Source: Pseudomonas nitroreducens (GTDB lineage: Bacteria; Pseudomonadota; Gammaproteobacteria; Pseudomonadales; Pseudomonadaceae). Taken from it: DNA of 64,000 bases. Positions 20,096 to 28,320 of this stretch are shown piece after piece. Positions within the stretch are counted from its first letter, which is position 1, and every line of letters starts with the position of its first letter. A program made the position numbers and the translations under genes. The DNA lies in contig NZ_JALJXP010000010.1 in assembly GCF_024170165.1 (NCBI RefSeq), forward strand, positions 62,001-126,000, read 5' to 3'. Below the pieces are notes generated by a model that ran no database searches, had not been told where the DNA came from, and saw only the letters and a list, made by a program, of their open reading frames with translations.

Positions 20096-20719
20096 ATGTG
20101 CCGCCTTATTCTTCCGCTATTGCTGCTCACCCTGTGGGCACCCTTCTCTATTGCCGCCTCCATCGGCACTTCCACCGACGAGAAAGCCCAGGCCGCCGTG
20201 ACCAAGGCCGAAGTGCTGGAGCAGCAGGTCGCCCACCCGGCCACGGCAGTGGCCAACCCGGCGCCCATCAGCAAATCCGAGGTCAAGGCGCTGGACCCGG
20301 CGGGCAAGGCGCCGCTGGACGACGCCCTGGTCTGCCTGTCGCGAACCATCTACTGGGAAGCCAAGGGTGGCGGCAAGGCGGACATGGAGGCAGTGGCCAA
20401 CGTGGTGCTCAACCGCATGGGCCACGGGGGCTTCCCCGACACCGTATGCGGCGTGGTCAAGCAGGGCCAGGAGCAGAAGCATTGCCAGTTCTCCTGGTGG
20501 TGCGACGGCCGCTCCGACCAGGTGGAAGAGAAGAATCGCTACGACATCGCCAAGGAAATCGCCCGCCGGGCGCTGAACCAGCAGCTCAGCGACCGCACGC
20601 GCGGCGCCATGTACTTCCATGACCGACACGTTTCGCCGTCCTGGGCGAAGGAATACATCCGCACGGCAGAGACCGACGAGTTCGTCTTCTACAAGCCGCG
20701 CGGCGGCGATGCGCGCTAG
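20096..20719 (+). CDS. SleB-type cell wall hydrolase (Hydrolase_2 domain)
   Basis: 207 aa with a signal peptide (MCRLILPLLLLTLWAPFSIAA). Residues about 75-200 are a Hydrolase_2/SleB catalytic domain: CLSRTIYWEAKGGGKADMEAVANVVLNRMGHGGFPDTVCGVVKQ, with the probable catalytic Glu in the YWEA motif, then CQFSWWCDG. Family members are lytic transglycosylases or amidases acting on peptidoglycan (spore cortex in Bacillus, wall remodelling in Gram-negatives). The linker at 25-70 is Ala/Lys-rich and probably flexible. Periplasmic location expected. Confidence 0.87.
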   Translation: MCRLILPLLLLTLWAPFSIAASIGTSTDEKAQAAVTKAEVLEQQVAHPATAVANPAPISKSEVKALDPAGKAPLDDALVCLSRTIYWEAKGGGKADMEAVANVVLNRMGHGGFPDTVCGVVKQGQEQKHCQFSWWCDGRSDQVEEKNRYDIAKEIARRALNQQLSDRTRGAMYFHDRHVSPSWAKEYIRTAETDEFVFYKPRGGDAR

Positions 20720-20729
20720 GGCTTTCCAG

Positions 20730-21251
20730 TCAGCTGACGGCGCTGCTGCCGTCGCGCTGACCGTCCATCCAGCGCACCAGAGCCTCGCCGAATTCCGGTG
20801 GCGCCTTGCGCCCGACACGCCGCGCGAGGTCGAGCACGGTGTGCTGGGCCAGGGCTTCTTCCATGCGTTTCTGCGCGGTGAGCATGACCGCATGGATCGA
20901 GCAGGTGCCGCAGGTCGCCCACTCCGGCGGCGAGCCTTCGAACACGGCGCAGCGGCCACGGATGTCGCGGCACTCGAAGATCTGCTTGTCGCCGTCGATG
21001 GCCTTGACGATATCCAGCACGGTGATTTCGTCCGCCGGCCGCGCCAGGCGGAACCCGCCGCGCACGCCTTCGGTGGCCGCCACCAGTCCGGCCTTGGCCA
21101 GCCTGGTGAAGACCTTGGCGAGCAGCTCCTGGGGCACGCCCTGCAGTTCCGCCAGCGTACGCACGCTGGAGTCGCGGCTGTCGCCCTTCTCGTCTGTCAA
21201 AAAGAGCAGGCAGTGAATGCCGTACTCCACGCCCGCACTGTACAAAGCCAT
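20730..21251 (-). CDS. Rrf2 family Fe-S-type transcriptional regulator
   Basis: 173 aa from the ATG at 21251, which has GGAG 6 nt upstream (a GTG one codon earlier is less likely). An N-terminal winged helix (YGIHCLLFL, ELLAKVFTRLAKAGLVAATEGVRGGFRLARP) is followed by a cysteine cluster Cys94, Cys101, Cys114 and Cys117, suited to a [2Fe-2S] or [4Fe-4S] cluster as in NsrR/IscR/RsrR. It is divergent from the flavoprotein at 21573. A 25-bp dyad covers its own ribosome-binding region and another covers the flavoprotein promoter, implying repression of both (inference). Confidence 0.88.
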   Translation of the reverse strand: MALYSAGVEYGIHCLLFLTDEKGDSRDSSVRTLAELQGVPQELLAKVFTRLAKAGLVAATEGVRGGFRLARPADEITVLDIVKAIDGDKQIFECRDIRGRCAVFEGSPPEWATCGTCSIHAVMLTAQKRMEEALAQHTVLDLARRVGRKAPPEFGEALVRWMDGQRDGSSAVS

Positions 21252-21255
21252 CACA

Positions 21256-21280
21256 AACTCCGACTAAATCAGTCGTATTA
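21256..21280. promoter_or_regulatory. Candidate Rrf2 operator 1 (over its own translation start region)
   Basis: The dyad core CGACT (21261-21265) and AGTCG (21271-21275) lies in a 25-bp frame AACTC...TATTA that aligns without gaps to the dyad at 21461-21485. It overlaps the GGAG ribosome site and the probable -10 (TAATAC on the minus strand). Confidence 0.6.
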
Positions 21281-21449
21281 TTCTCAAGCCACAGGGGGCA
21301 TCCGGCAAGCACTTACGCATGCATTCTGACGAACTGTCACCTACAGCCCGCGCCTTCCAGCACTTCTACCTGTTCCCTGGATAAACAGAAGCAGCGGGAT
21401 TTTCGCCACTCGGCCGTGACGAACGGTCGGAGTTTGCGACAGAAATCGG

Positions 21450-21485
21450 TTGCGCCCTCGAACTACGACAAATATAGTCGTAGTT
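21450..21485 (+). promoter_or_regulatory. Flavoprotein promoter with candidate Rrf2 operator 2
   Basis: TTGCGC (21450-21455) and TATAGT (21473-21478) are 17 bp apart and fit a sigma-70 promoter. A perfect 9-bp inverted repeat AACTACGAC (21461-21469), 7-nt centre, GTCGTAGTT (21477-21485) sits on the -10 element, the position expected for a repressor site. Confidence 0.62.
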
Positions 21486-21572
21486 ATTCCGAGGCGAGCC
21501 AGGAAGCGAACCGCTCCGATATCAGGCACTCGGGAACCCCTTTCGGACTCATCCTTTTCGTCGGAGACCACC

Positions 21573-22775
21573 ATGAAACAACGCATCCTGATCGTCGGCA
21601 CCGGTTTCGCGGGTATGTGGAGCGCCCTGAGCGCCACGCGTCTGCTCGACCTGCACCAGCGCACCGACATCGAGGTCGCGGTGCTCGCACCCCAGGCCGA
21701 ACTGCGCATCCGCCCGCGCTTCTACGAGCCGAACGTGCACCAGATGGCCGCGCCGCTGGGCGACCTGTTTGGCGCCGTGGGCGTGACCTTCATCCAGGGC
21801 AGCGTCGAGCAGATCGACGTCGATGGCCGCCAACTGGACTACCGCAATGCCGGCGGCGAAGTCGCCACCCTGGGCTTCGACCGCCTGATCCTGGCCAGCG
21901 GCAGCAAGGTCGCCCGCCCCGCCCTGCCGGGCATCGAACACGCCTTCGACGTCGACGACATCGACCAGGCCGTGCGCCTTGAGACGCACATTCGCGCTTT
22001 GGACCAGCTGCCGGAGTCCGCGGCGCGCAACACCGTGATCGTCGCTGGCGGCGGCTTCACCGGCATCGAGACCGCCGCGGAAATGCCGGCACGTCTGCGT
22101 GAAGTGCTGGGTGCGGATGCCAAGGTGCGCGTCATTGTGGTCGACCGTGGCGCCGAGATTGGCGGCGCGCTGGGTGTCACCTCGCAGTCCGTGGTCGCCG
22201 AAGCCTCCACCGAACTGGGCGTGGAATGGCGCCTGAACGCTTCGGTGGAATCCATCGACGAGAACGGCGTGACCCTCTCCAGCGGCGAGCGCATCGAAGC
22301 CAAGACCGTGATCTGGACCGCCGGCGTGCGCGCCAGCTCGCTGACCGAACAGGTGGCCGGCGAACGCGACCGCCAGGGCCGCCTGCACGTGGACCGCAAC
22401 CTCCAGGTGATCGGCCAGGACGCGGTGTTCGCCACCGGCGACACGGCTTACGCCGCCACCGATGACGTTGGCAACTACGCGCTGATGACCTGCCAGCACG
22501 CCATCGCCCTGGGCCGCTCGGCCGGCAACAACGCCGCCGCCGATCTGCTGGGCGTGGCGCCCATCCCCTACAGCCAGGTGAAGTACGTGACCTGCCTGGA
22601 CCTGGGCGCCTGGGGCGCGCTGTTCACCGAGGGCTGGGACCGCCAGGTGCGCTTCCAGCGCGAGGAAGGCAAGAAGATCAAGACCGAGATCAACACCGTG
22701 TGGATCTACCCGCCGGCGGCTGACCGCGCCACTGCACTGGCAGCGGCCGACCCGATGATTCCCGTCGTGGCCTGA
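21573..22775 (+). CDS. NDH-2-like FAD/NAD(P)H-dependent oxidoreductase
   Basis: 400 aa. Two dinucleotide-binding motifs: RILIVGTGFAGMWSAL at the N terminus for FAD and NTVIVAGGGFTGIETAAEM near residue 155 for NAD(P)H. FATGDTAYAATDDVGNYALMTCQHA is the FAD-contact segment of the NDH-2 family. No clear membrane anchor at the C terminus. Probably a type II NADH:quinone-like or NADH:acceptor dehydrogenase. Start at 21573 with GGAG 7 nt upstream; the frame is open further up through the promoter. It is divergent from and probably controlled by the Rrf2 regulator, which would tie it to redox, NO or iron stress. Confidence 0.87.
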   Translation: MKQRILIVGTGFAGMWSALSATRLLDLHQRTDIEVAVLAPQAELRIRPRFYEPNVHQMAAPLGDLFGAVGVTFIQGSVEQIDVDGRQLDYRNAGGEVATLGFDRLILASGSKVARPALPGIEHAFDVDDIDQAVRLETHIRALDQLPESAARNTVIVAGGGFTGIETAAEMPARLREVLGADAKVRVIVVDRGAEIGGALGVTSQSVVAEASTELGVEWRLNASVESIDENGVTLSSGERIEAKTVIWTAGVRASSLTEQVAGERDRQGRLHVDRNLQVIGQDAVFATGDTAYAATDDVGNYALMTCQHAIALGRSAGNNAAADLLGVAPIPYSQVKYVTCLDLGAWGALFTEGWDRQVRFQREEGKKIKTEINTVWIYPPAADRATALAAADPMIPVVA

Positions 22776-22787
22776 TGCGCTGAATGA

Positions 22788-22822
22788 AGCCCCGGTCGGC
22801 GCGAGCCTGCCGGGGCTTTTTC
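22788..22822 (+). terminator. Rho-independent terminator of the flavoprotein gene
   Basis: AGCCCCGG (22788-22795) pairs with CCGGGGCT (22810-22817) and is followed by TTTTTCA, 12 bp after the stop codon. Confidence 0.88.
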
Positions 22823-22847
22823 ATGCCTGATTCGAACGATTTTCCCT

Positions 22848-22986
22848 GTAGGAGCGGGCCATGCCCGCGATCCGCGAGCAGTGCTCGCGAAGTCATCGCA
22901 GCCAATCTGAAGCCCCCTGCGAACAGCGTGATCTGACCTGAACGCCGGCCTTGCCGGCGGATCGCGAGCATGGCTCGCTCCTACAG
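22848..22986. repeat. REP pair, variant cores
   Basis: GTAGGAGCGGGCCATGCCCG (from 22848) with CGCGAGCAGTGCTCGCG, and inverted at the right end GATCGCGAGCATGGCTCGCT ending CTCCTACAG (22986). The right REP runs a few bases into the 3' end of the TetR gene at 22981. Confidence 0.75.
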
Positions 22987-23589
22987 GTGGCGCGTGGTAC
23001 GTGGTGCGCAGAGCGATTCGACCATCCGCGCCAGCGTCTCGATCACCTCCCCGCGCCCCAGCAGCGGTTGAGCCTCGCTGAGATAGCGCGCGGTGGTGTA
23101 CTGCACCGAATTGATCACCACGAAAAGCACCGCCGGCAGGTTGTCGATGCGGTAATCGTCGAAGTGGCGCATCAGGTATTGCCGGCACACCTCCATCATC
23201 TGCTGCTCCAGGCTCTGGAACACCGGCGCGGAATTGAGCCGGTGCCAGTGCCGCAGCAGCTCACGCTGCGCCGCATCACCTTCCACCTCCGCGAAGATGC
23301 CCTCCAGCACCGCACGGGTAACGCTGCCGATGTCAGCGCCCAGCAGCGGCATCACGCGCTCGTGCACCACCTTCATCAAAGTCCCGGCGCGCTGCATCAG
23401 CAGGGCCTCGACGATCATCTCCTTGTTGGCGAAGTACTGGTAAAGCGAGCCGACGCTGACCCCGGCTCGCCGCGCGACGTGGTTGGTGGTCAGACCATCG
23501 AGGCCACGCTCGCCGATTTCCAGCGCTGCCGCCTCGACCAGCACGGCCACCATTTCGCTGGCGCGCTGCTGCCTGGGTTGCTTCCTCAT
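22981..23589 (-). CDS. TetR family transcriptional regulator
   Basis: 202 aa from the ATG at 23589, with GGAGAG just upstream. N-terminal HTH: GLDGLTTNHVARRAGVSVGSLYQYFANKEMIVEALL (about 27-62). The C-terminal ligand domain is helical (AVLFVVINSVQYTTARYLSEAQPLL). It is divergent from the MpaB-like gene, and the 103-bp gap has a regular repeat array (23603-23642), so it is the likely repressor of that gene. Its stop codon region overlaps a REP element. Confidence 0.88.
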   Translation of the reverse strand: MRKQPRQQRASEMVAVLVEAAALEIGERGLDGLTTNHVARRAGVSVGSLYQYFANKEMIVEALLMQRAGTLMKVVHERVMPLLGADIGSVTRAVLEGIFAEVEGDAAQRELLRHWHRLNSAPVFQSLEQQMMEVCRQYLMRHFDDYRIDNLPAVLFVVINSVQYTTARYLSEAQPLLGRGEVIETLARMVESLCAPRTTRHL

Positions 23590-23602
23590 GTCTCTCTCCT
23601 GG

Positions 23603-23642
23603 TGCGAGCCGGATGCGAGTTGAATGCGAGCAAATACTCGCA
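23603..23642. promoter_or_regulatory. Helically phased operator array for the TetR regulator
   Basis: GCGAG occurs at 23604, 23615 and 23626, exactly 11 bp apart, and its inverse CTCGC at 23637 is another 11 bp on. The last pair forms the dyad TGCGAG-CAAATA-CTCGCA. All half-sites would fall on the same DNA face, as for cooperative TetR dimers. Confidence 0.55.
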
Positions 23643-23692
23643 ATAGCGTAATTCGACGAATCCGCCCGGCCACCCAACCAAGGTATGAATCG

Positions 23693-24925
23693 ATGAGCGC
23701 AACCGCCCTGCCCACCCGCCACGGCGCCGACCTGCAGCGCGCCCGCCGCACCGCCGCACCGGTAAGGCGCTTCCTCAAGGGTCCGAGCGAGCCGGACGCC
23801 GCGACCTGGCAGGCTATCGGCGAGTCCCTCACGGTAGGCGATGCGCCCATGGATGCGCTGGTGGAATGGATGTTCGAAGTCGGGCTCGGCTCCGGCATGC
23901 GCCTGTACGAACAGGCACTGCACCAGGGCATCGCCGCCATCCCTGAGGCACCCGAACCGCTGAAGACCTTCTTCGCCCGAGTCGAGGCACTGCCCGACTG
24001 GGTCGATCTGCAACTGCTCGATGAAGGCGCCCGTGCCTGCGGGCTTTCCGGCCTCACCGGCATGCGTGTGCTGCGCGATCTGGGCCTGCTGGCCGGCTAC
24101 CAGGCTTCCGGCATCAACCGCACGCTGGTGCTTACCGGCGCGCTGGAGAAAGGCCCGCAGCGGCGCATCGCCGAAACCACCAAATGGTGGATCGACTGCA
24201 CCCGCCCCGGCGGCATGGCACGGGGTGCGGCAGGCTATCGCAGCACGCTGCATGTCCGGCTGGTGCATGGTCTGGTGCGACGGAGGGTTTCACGGCTGGA
24301 GGACTGGGACTCCGCCCACTATGGCCTGCCGGTCAACCAGGGCGACATGCACGCGACCTACCTGGCCTTCTCGGCCATCTTCCTGATTGGTCAGCGCATG
24401 CTCGGGGTTGTCCTGAGCCGCGCCGACCGCGAAGCCATCATCCATCTCTGGCGCTACATCGCCTGGCTGATGGGCGTCGAGGAGCGCTGGTTGTGCGCCA
24501 GCGAGAACGACGCGATACGCGCGCTCTACCACAACCTGCTGTCCCAGGCGCCGCCGGACGACAGCAGCCGCATCCTCGGCTCGGCGCTGGTGGACGAACC
24601 CCTGCAGCGCCACTACGCCAACCTCGCCTGGCTGCGCGGGCGGCTGAATCGCGCCATCCACCTGAGCATCGCCGGCACCTTCATTGACGCCCCCGGCCGT
24701 CGCGCCCTGGGCCTGCCCGGCAGCAGCCTGCCCTGGTATCCGCTGCTCAGCGCGCCGCCGCGCTTCGTCTGCCACTGCCTGCTGCGCGCGCTGCCCGGCG
24801 GCCGCGACTGGCTGGTGCGCCATGGCCTGCAAAGTCAGGAAGACTACCTGCGCACCCTGTTCGGCGGTGCCGATCCCCGGCTGATCTCGCCCACGCACCT
24901 GGCAGCGGAGGACGCCCGCCTCTGA
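23693..24925 (+). CDS. MpaB-like/DUF2236 oxygenase family protein
   Basis: 410 aa. It has the ER-bound oxygenase mpaB/DUF2236 pattern related to latex-clearing protein Lcp: GLGSGMRLYEQALHQGIAAIPE, then RVLRDLGLLAGYQASGINRTLVLTGALEKGPQRRIAETTKWWIDCTRPGGM, HVRLVHGLVRRR, LPVNQGDMHATYLAFS and WRYIAWLMGVEERWL. Conserved His residues in the HVRLVHG block and the later HLWRY helix could bind haem b, as in Lcp. The start ATG at 23693 lies after AAGGTATGAATCG. Reaction unknown; the divergent TetR suggests induction by a hydrophobic or toxic compound. Confidence 0.8.
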   Translation: MSATALPTRHGADLQRARRTAAPVRRFLKGPSEPDAATWQAIGESLTVGDAPMDALVEWMFEVGLGSGMRLYEQALHQGIAAIPEAPEPLKTFFARVEALPDWVDLQLLDEGARACGLSGLTGMRVLRDLGLLAGYQASGINRTLVLTGALEKGPQRRIAETTKWWIDCTRPGGMARGAAGYRSTLHVRLVHGLVRRRVSRLEDWDSAHYGLPVNQGDMHATYLAFSAIFLIGQRMLGVVLSRADREAIIHLWRYIAWLMGVEERWLCASENDAIRALYHNLLSQAPPDDSSRILGSALVDEPLQRHYANLAWLRGRLNRAIHLSIAGTFIDAPGRRALGLPGSSLPWYPLLSAPPRFVCHCLLRALPGGRDWLVRHGLQSQEDYLRTLFGGADPRLISPTHLAAEDARL

Positions 24926-25002
24926 ATCCGGCCGAGTGAAAAAAACGGCACTCGCAGCATCCTTCAGCGATCCATACACGCAAGGACCTTCGAGGAGCCG
25001 CC

Positions 25003-26025
25003 ATGAGCACACCGCCGGAGTTGCTGGAGCTACCTTCCGACCTGCACTACGTCGATGACAGCCTGCCGGGCATCAGCCGGCGCCGCCTGCGCGGGCGCTT
25101 CGCCTACTTCGATCCCGGCGGTGAGCGCATCCGTGTGGAAGCGGAAATCCAGCGCATCGACCAGCTCGCCATTCCGCCGGCCTATATCGATGTATGGATC
25201 TGCATCGACCCGCTGGGCCACCTGCAGGCCACCGGGCGCGACGTGCGCGGGCGCAAGCAGTACCGCTATCACCCGCGCTGGACCGAGGTCCGCGACAGCG
25301 CCAAATACGACCGACTGCTGCGCTTCGGCGAGAGTCTCCCAGCCCTGCGCCGGCATATCGAGCAGGACCTGGCGCTGCCTGGCCTGGGCGCGGAGAAGGT
25401 GATGGCGACCGTCGTCGCTTTGCTCGACCGCACCCTGATTCGCATCGGCAACCAGCGTTACCGCAAGGAGAACCGCTCCTTCGGCCTCACCACCCTGAAC
25501 AACCGCCATGTCGAGGTACAGGGCGCGCGCATCCGCTTCGCCTTTCGCGGCAAGAGCGGCGTAAAGCACAGCGTGGACATCGAGCACCCGCGCCTGGCGC
25601 GCATCCTCCGGCGCTGCCTGGAGCTGCCCGGCCAGCAGTTGTTCCAGTACCTGGACGAAGACCGCCAGCGGCACATGATCGACTCCCGCGACGTCAACGC
25701 CTACCTGCGCGAACACGCCGGCGAGGAATTCACCGCCAAGGACTACCGCACCTGGGCCGGCACCGCCCTGGCCCTGGAGTACTGCCGCAAGACCCGCTGG
25801 GAAGGCGAGAAAGGCGCCAGCCGGCAACTCAAGCAGATCATCGGGCAGGTCGCCGACGAACTGGGCAACACCCCGGCCATCTGCCGCAAATGCTATGTGC
25901 ATCCGAAGGTGATCGAGGCCTTTCTCGCAGGCGAACTGGACGGGCTGCGCAAGGAGCGCAAACGGCAGAATCTCAGCGCCGAGGAAGCGACCCTGCTGGC
26001 CTTTCTGTCCGCTGAGCCACTCTGA
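25003..26025 (+). CDS. DNA topoisomerase IB (poxvirus-like type)
   Basis: 340 aa, the size of bacterial TopIB. Catalytic Tyr298 in AICRKCYVHPKVI; active-site Arg/Lys are likely in RKENRSFGLTTLNNRHV and the FRGKSGVKH segments. The N-terminal domain contains IPPAYIDVWICIDPLGHLQATGRDVRGRKQYRYHPRWTEVRD. It relaxes supercoils through a 3'-phosphotyrosyl intermediate. Strong ribosome site GAGGAG. It follows the MpaB-like gene by 77 bp on the same strand and may share its transcript, although the functions appear unrelated. Confidence 0.92.
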   Translation: MSTPPELLELPSDLHYVDDSLPGISRRRLRGRFAYFDPGGERIRVEAEIQRIDQLAIPPAYIDVWICIDPLGHLQATGRDVRGRKQYRYHPRWTEVRDSAKYDRLLRFGESLPALRRHIEQDLALPGLGAEKVMATVVALLDRTLIRIGNQRYRKENRSFGLTTLNNRHVEVQGARIRFAFRGKSGVKHSVDIEHPRLARILRRCLELPGQQLFQYLDEDRQRHMIDSRDVNAYLREHAGEEFTAKDYRTWAGTALALEYCRKTRWEGEKGASRQLKQIIGQVADELGNTPAICRKCYVHPKVIEAFLAGELDGLRKERKRQNLSAEEATLLAFLSAEPL

Positions 26026-26125
26026 AACTGGCCGGGCGAGGCAACAACGACAGCAAGATTGTTCAAGCCAGGCGACCGCTCTCTCTGTCACGCTGAGGAC
26101 ACTTATCTGCCTGCAAGAAACGCTC

Positions 26126-26824
26126 ATGTCACAAGATCAGCTTCCCTCCCGCGCCTTCCTCAGGGGCGCCATCGATATCATGCCGCTGTCGCTTGCGGTC
26201 CTGCCCTGGGGCCTGCTGGCCGGTTCCCTGGCCATCGACGCCGGACTTTCGCCGCTGCACGGCCAGGGCCTGTCCGCCATCGTCTTCGCCGGCGCGGCGC
26301 AACTGGTGGCCATCGGCATGCTCAAGGGCGGTGCCGGGTTCTTCTCGATCATGATCACCACCCTGCTGCTCACCTCCCAGCACCTGCTCTACGGCATGAC
26401 CATGCGCCCGGTGATCTCCGGGCTGCCCGGGCGCTGGCGTGCCGGGCTGGGCTTCCTGCTCACCGACGAGTTCTTCGCCCTGACCAGCGGCCACGACAAG
26501 CAGACCTTCAACCGCTGGTACGCCCTGGGCGTGGGCCTGACCTTCTACATCGCCTGGAACCTCTTCACCCTCGCCGGCGTACTGGTAGGCAGCAGCATTC
26601 CAGGGCTGGAGCACCTGGGCCTGGACTTCTCCATCGCCGCCACCTTCGTCGCGCTGATCGCGCCGGTGGTGAAGAACGTGCCCACCGTGGTCTGCGTGGC
26701 GGTCTCGCTGTTCTGTTCGGTGCTGCTGAGCTACTGGCAGGTCGGCTCGGCGCTGGTACTTTCCGGGCTGGCGGGGATGCTCGCCGGCTTCATCTGTCAG
26801 AAATTCTCGGGGGTGCGCGCATGA
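26126..26824 (+). CDS. azlC: AzlC family branched-chain amino acid exporter, large subunit
   Basis: 232 aa integral membrane protein. Family motifs: PLSLAVLPWGLLAGSLAIDAGLS, SAIVFAGAAQLVAIGMLKGGAGFFSIMITTLLLTSQHLLYGM and GFLLTDEFFALTS. AzlC with AzlD (next gene) exports branched-chain amino acids or related compounds. Overlaps azlD by ATGA. Confidence 0.92.
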   Translation: MSQDQLPSRAFLRGAIDIMPLSLAVLPWGLLAGSLAIDAGLSPLHGQGLSAIVFAGAAQLVAIGMLKGGAGFFSIMITTLLLTSQHLLYGMTMRPVISGLPGRWRAGLGFLLTDEFFALTSGHDKQTFNRWYALGVGLTFYIAWNLFTLAGVLVGSSIPGLEHLGLDFSIAATFVALIAPVVKNVPTVVCVAVSLFCSVLLSYWQVGSALVLSGLAGMLAGFICQKFSGVRA

Positions 26825-27135
26825 TGGTCTGGGCAGTGATCTTCGGCATGGGCCTGATCGTGTTCTTCAACCGCTACGTGTTCCTCGAACCGCGCCTGCC
26901 GATCCGCCTGGGCAGCAACGTACGGCAATTCCTCGGCTTCGCCGTGCCGGGCATGCTCACGGCGATCTGCGGGCCCATCGTGTTCCTTCCGGAGCACCAA
27001 CTGAACCTGCGCCTGGACAACCCCTACCTGCTCGGCGCCATCGTCGCCGTGGCCTTAGTGCTGTGGACGCGCAACGTGCTGCTCAGCGTGATCCTCAGCA
27101 TGGGCGCGTTCTACCTGTTGCGCTGGTGGCTGTGA
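26821..27135 (+). CDS. azlD: AzlD family branched-chain amino acid exporter, small subunit
   Basis: 104 aa with three to four hydrophobic segments (VWAVIFGMGLIVFFNRYVFL, FLGFAVPGMLTAICGPIVFL, LGAIVAVALVLWTRNVLLSVILSMGAFYLLRW). Start ATG at 26821 overlaps the azlC stop; a second ATG follows at once. Confidence 0.9.
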   Translation: MMVWAVIFGMGLIVFFNRYVFLEPRLPIRLGSNVRQFLGFAVPGMLTAICGPIVFLPEHQLNLRLDNPYLLGAIVAVALVLWTRNVLLSVILSMGAFYLLRWWL

Positions 27136-27148
27136 CCGGCGTCAGGCT

Positions 27149-27844
27149 TCAGCCCGCCCCGCTCCGCCCGTAGTACGCCAGCACCAGTTGCACCAGCGCT
27201 TCCTCGATGCCCTCGCGCCGCCCCGGCGCCAGGGCAGCGGGATCCTCCAGCAGGGCGCGCAGCACGCCACCGACCGCATGGGCGAGGACGAACACCTCGG
27301 CCTCACCGAGCTTGCGCAGTTGCTGGTCATGGCTGATCAGGCCGTGGGTCACCAGGTGGGTCATGACGCTGCCGCGCAGGGCTGGCAGCGGGCTGCCGCC
27401 GCCACGGGTCATCAGGTAGTGCATCAGCGCCTTGTGCGCGCCGGTACGTCCGCCGTAGGCGCTGACGGCGGCGTGGATCACCGCGCGGATGCGCTCGCCA
27501 GGCGTTTCCGGCGGGCGGCCGGTGAGCGCGTCCATGATGCCGGTCGCCAGCGCCGCCAGCTCACGCCGCGCCAGTTCGTCGAGGATGCGTTCCTTGTTGG
27601 GGAAATACTGGTAGAGCGAACCGACGCTCACCCCCGCCAGTTCCGCCACATGGTTGGTGGTGAACCCCTCCAGGCCGTGCCGCTCGAGGATGCGCCGCGA
27701 CGCCTCCAATATGAGCTCGACCTTCTCCAGGGCCCGCGCCTGCCGCGGCAGGCGACGGCTATCTGGCTGATTTTCCGTTGTTTTTCGGGTCACCTGGGGC
27801 CACCGGGAAAGCGAGTACAGCGAGCGCCGCGTCCTACCTATCAT
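27149..27844 (-). CDS. TetR family transcriptional regulator
   Basis: Up to 231 aa from the ATG at 27844; a GTG at 27793 would give 214 aa and neither has a strong ribosome site. HTH: ASRRILERHGLEGFTTNHVAELAGVSVGSLYQYFPNKERIL, very close to the HTH of the TetR at 22981. It is convergent with azlCD and divergent from the small membrane protein at 27911, which is its most likely target. Confidence 0.85.
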   Translation of the reverse strand: MIGRTRRSLYSLSRWPQVTRKTTENQPDSRRLPRQARALEKVELILEASRRILERHGLEGFTTNHVAELAGVSVGSLYQYFPNKERILDELARRELAALATGIMDALTGRPPETPGERIRAVIHAAVSAYGGRTGAHKALMHYLMTRGGGSPLPALRGSVMTHLVTHGLISHDQQLRKLGEAEVFVLAHAVGGVLRALLEDPAALAPGRREGIEEALVQLVLAYYGRSGAG

Positions 27845-27910
27845 GGCAGCCACCCACAGCCCGGCAAGGCGAGCGGATGAACCGCAGCGGCCGGTGCAGG
27901 AGCCCCCGCC

Positions 27911-28246
27911 ATGAGCCACAAGAGCCACACCGCGCAACTGGACGACGACATCTGCGTGCACATCTTCGCCGCGTCCGGCGCCATGGTCGGCGTGTGCCTG
28001 ACAGTGGTGGGCATCCTGCGCATCATCGTCGGCCAGCACCGTGTCGACCTGATCGGCCAGGACATGCTCGCGGTGAACACGGTGATCTACCTGGCCACCA
28101 CCCTTGCCGCCTACTTCGGCCTGCGCACCCGCAAGCTGCAGCGCAACCATCGCCTGGAACGCATCGCCGACACCCTGTTCCTGGTGGGCCTGAGCCTCAC
28201 CACCCTGACCACCGCCTTTATCGCCTGCGCCATGTCCTGCTGTTGA
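27911..28246 (+). CDS. Small integral membrane protein
   Basis: 111 aa with three predicted membrane segments (about 16-40 VHIFAASGAMVGVCLTVVGILRIIV, 52-68 AVNTVIYLATTLAAYFGL, 86-106 TLFLVGLSLTTLTTAFIACAM) and a Cys-Cys C terminus. GGAG 7 nt before the ATG. No family function recognised. Divergent from the TetR gene by 66 bp, hence probably repressed by it. Confidence 0.75.
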   Translation: MSHKSHTAQLDDDICVHIFAASGAMVGVCLTVVGILRIIVGQHRVDLIGQDMLAVNTVIYLATTLAAYFGLRTRKLQRNHRLERIADTLFLVGLSLTTLTTAFIACAMSCC

Positions 28247-28254
28247 GCCGACGA

Positions 28255-28285
28255 TTGAATTCCGCCATCGCTATGTAGAAATATA
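28255..28285 (+). promoter_or_regulatory. Possible promoter of the M24 peptidase gene
   Basis: TTGAAT (28255-28260) is followed by an AT-rich run (AGAAATATATATAT, 28277-28290), which is rare in this GC-rich DNA. The exact -10 cannot be fixed. Confidence 0.35.
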
Positions 28286-28320
28286 TATATCGACAAGCCT
28301 GTCCCGTAGAGAGAAGAAAA

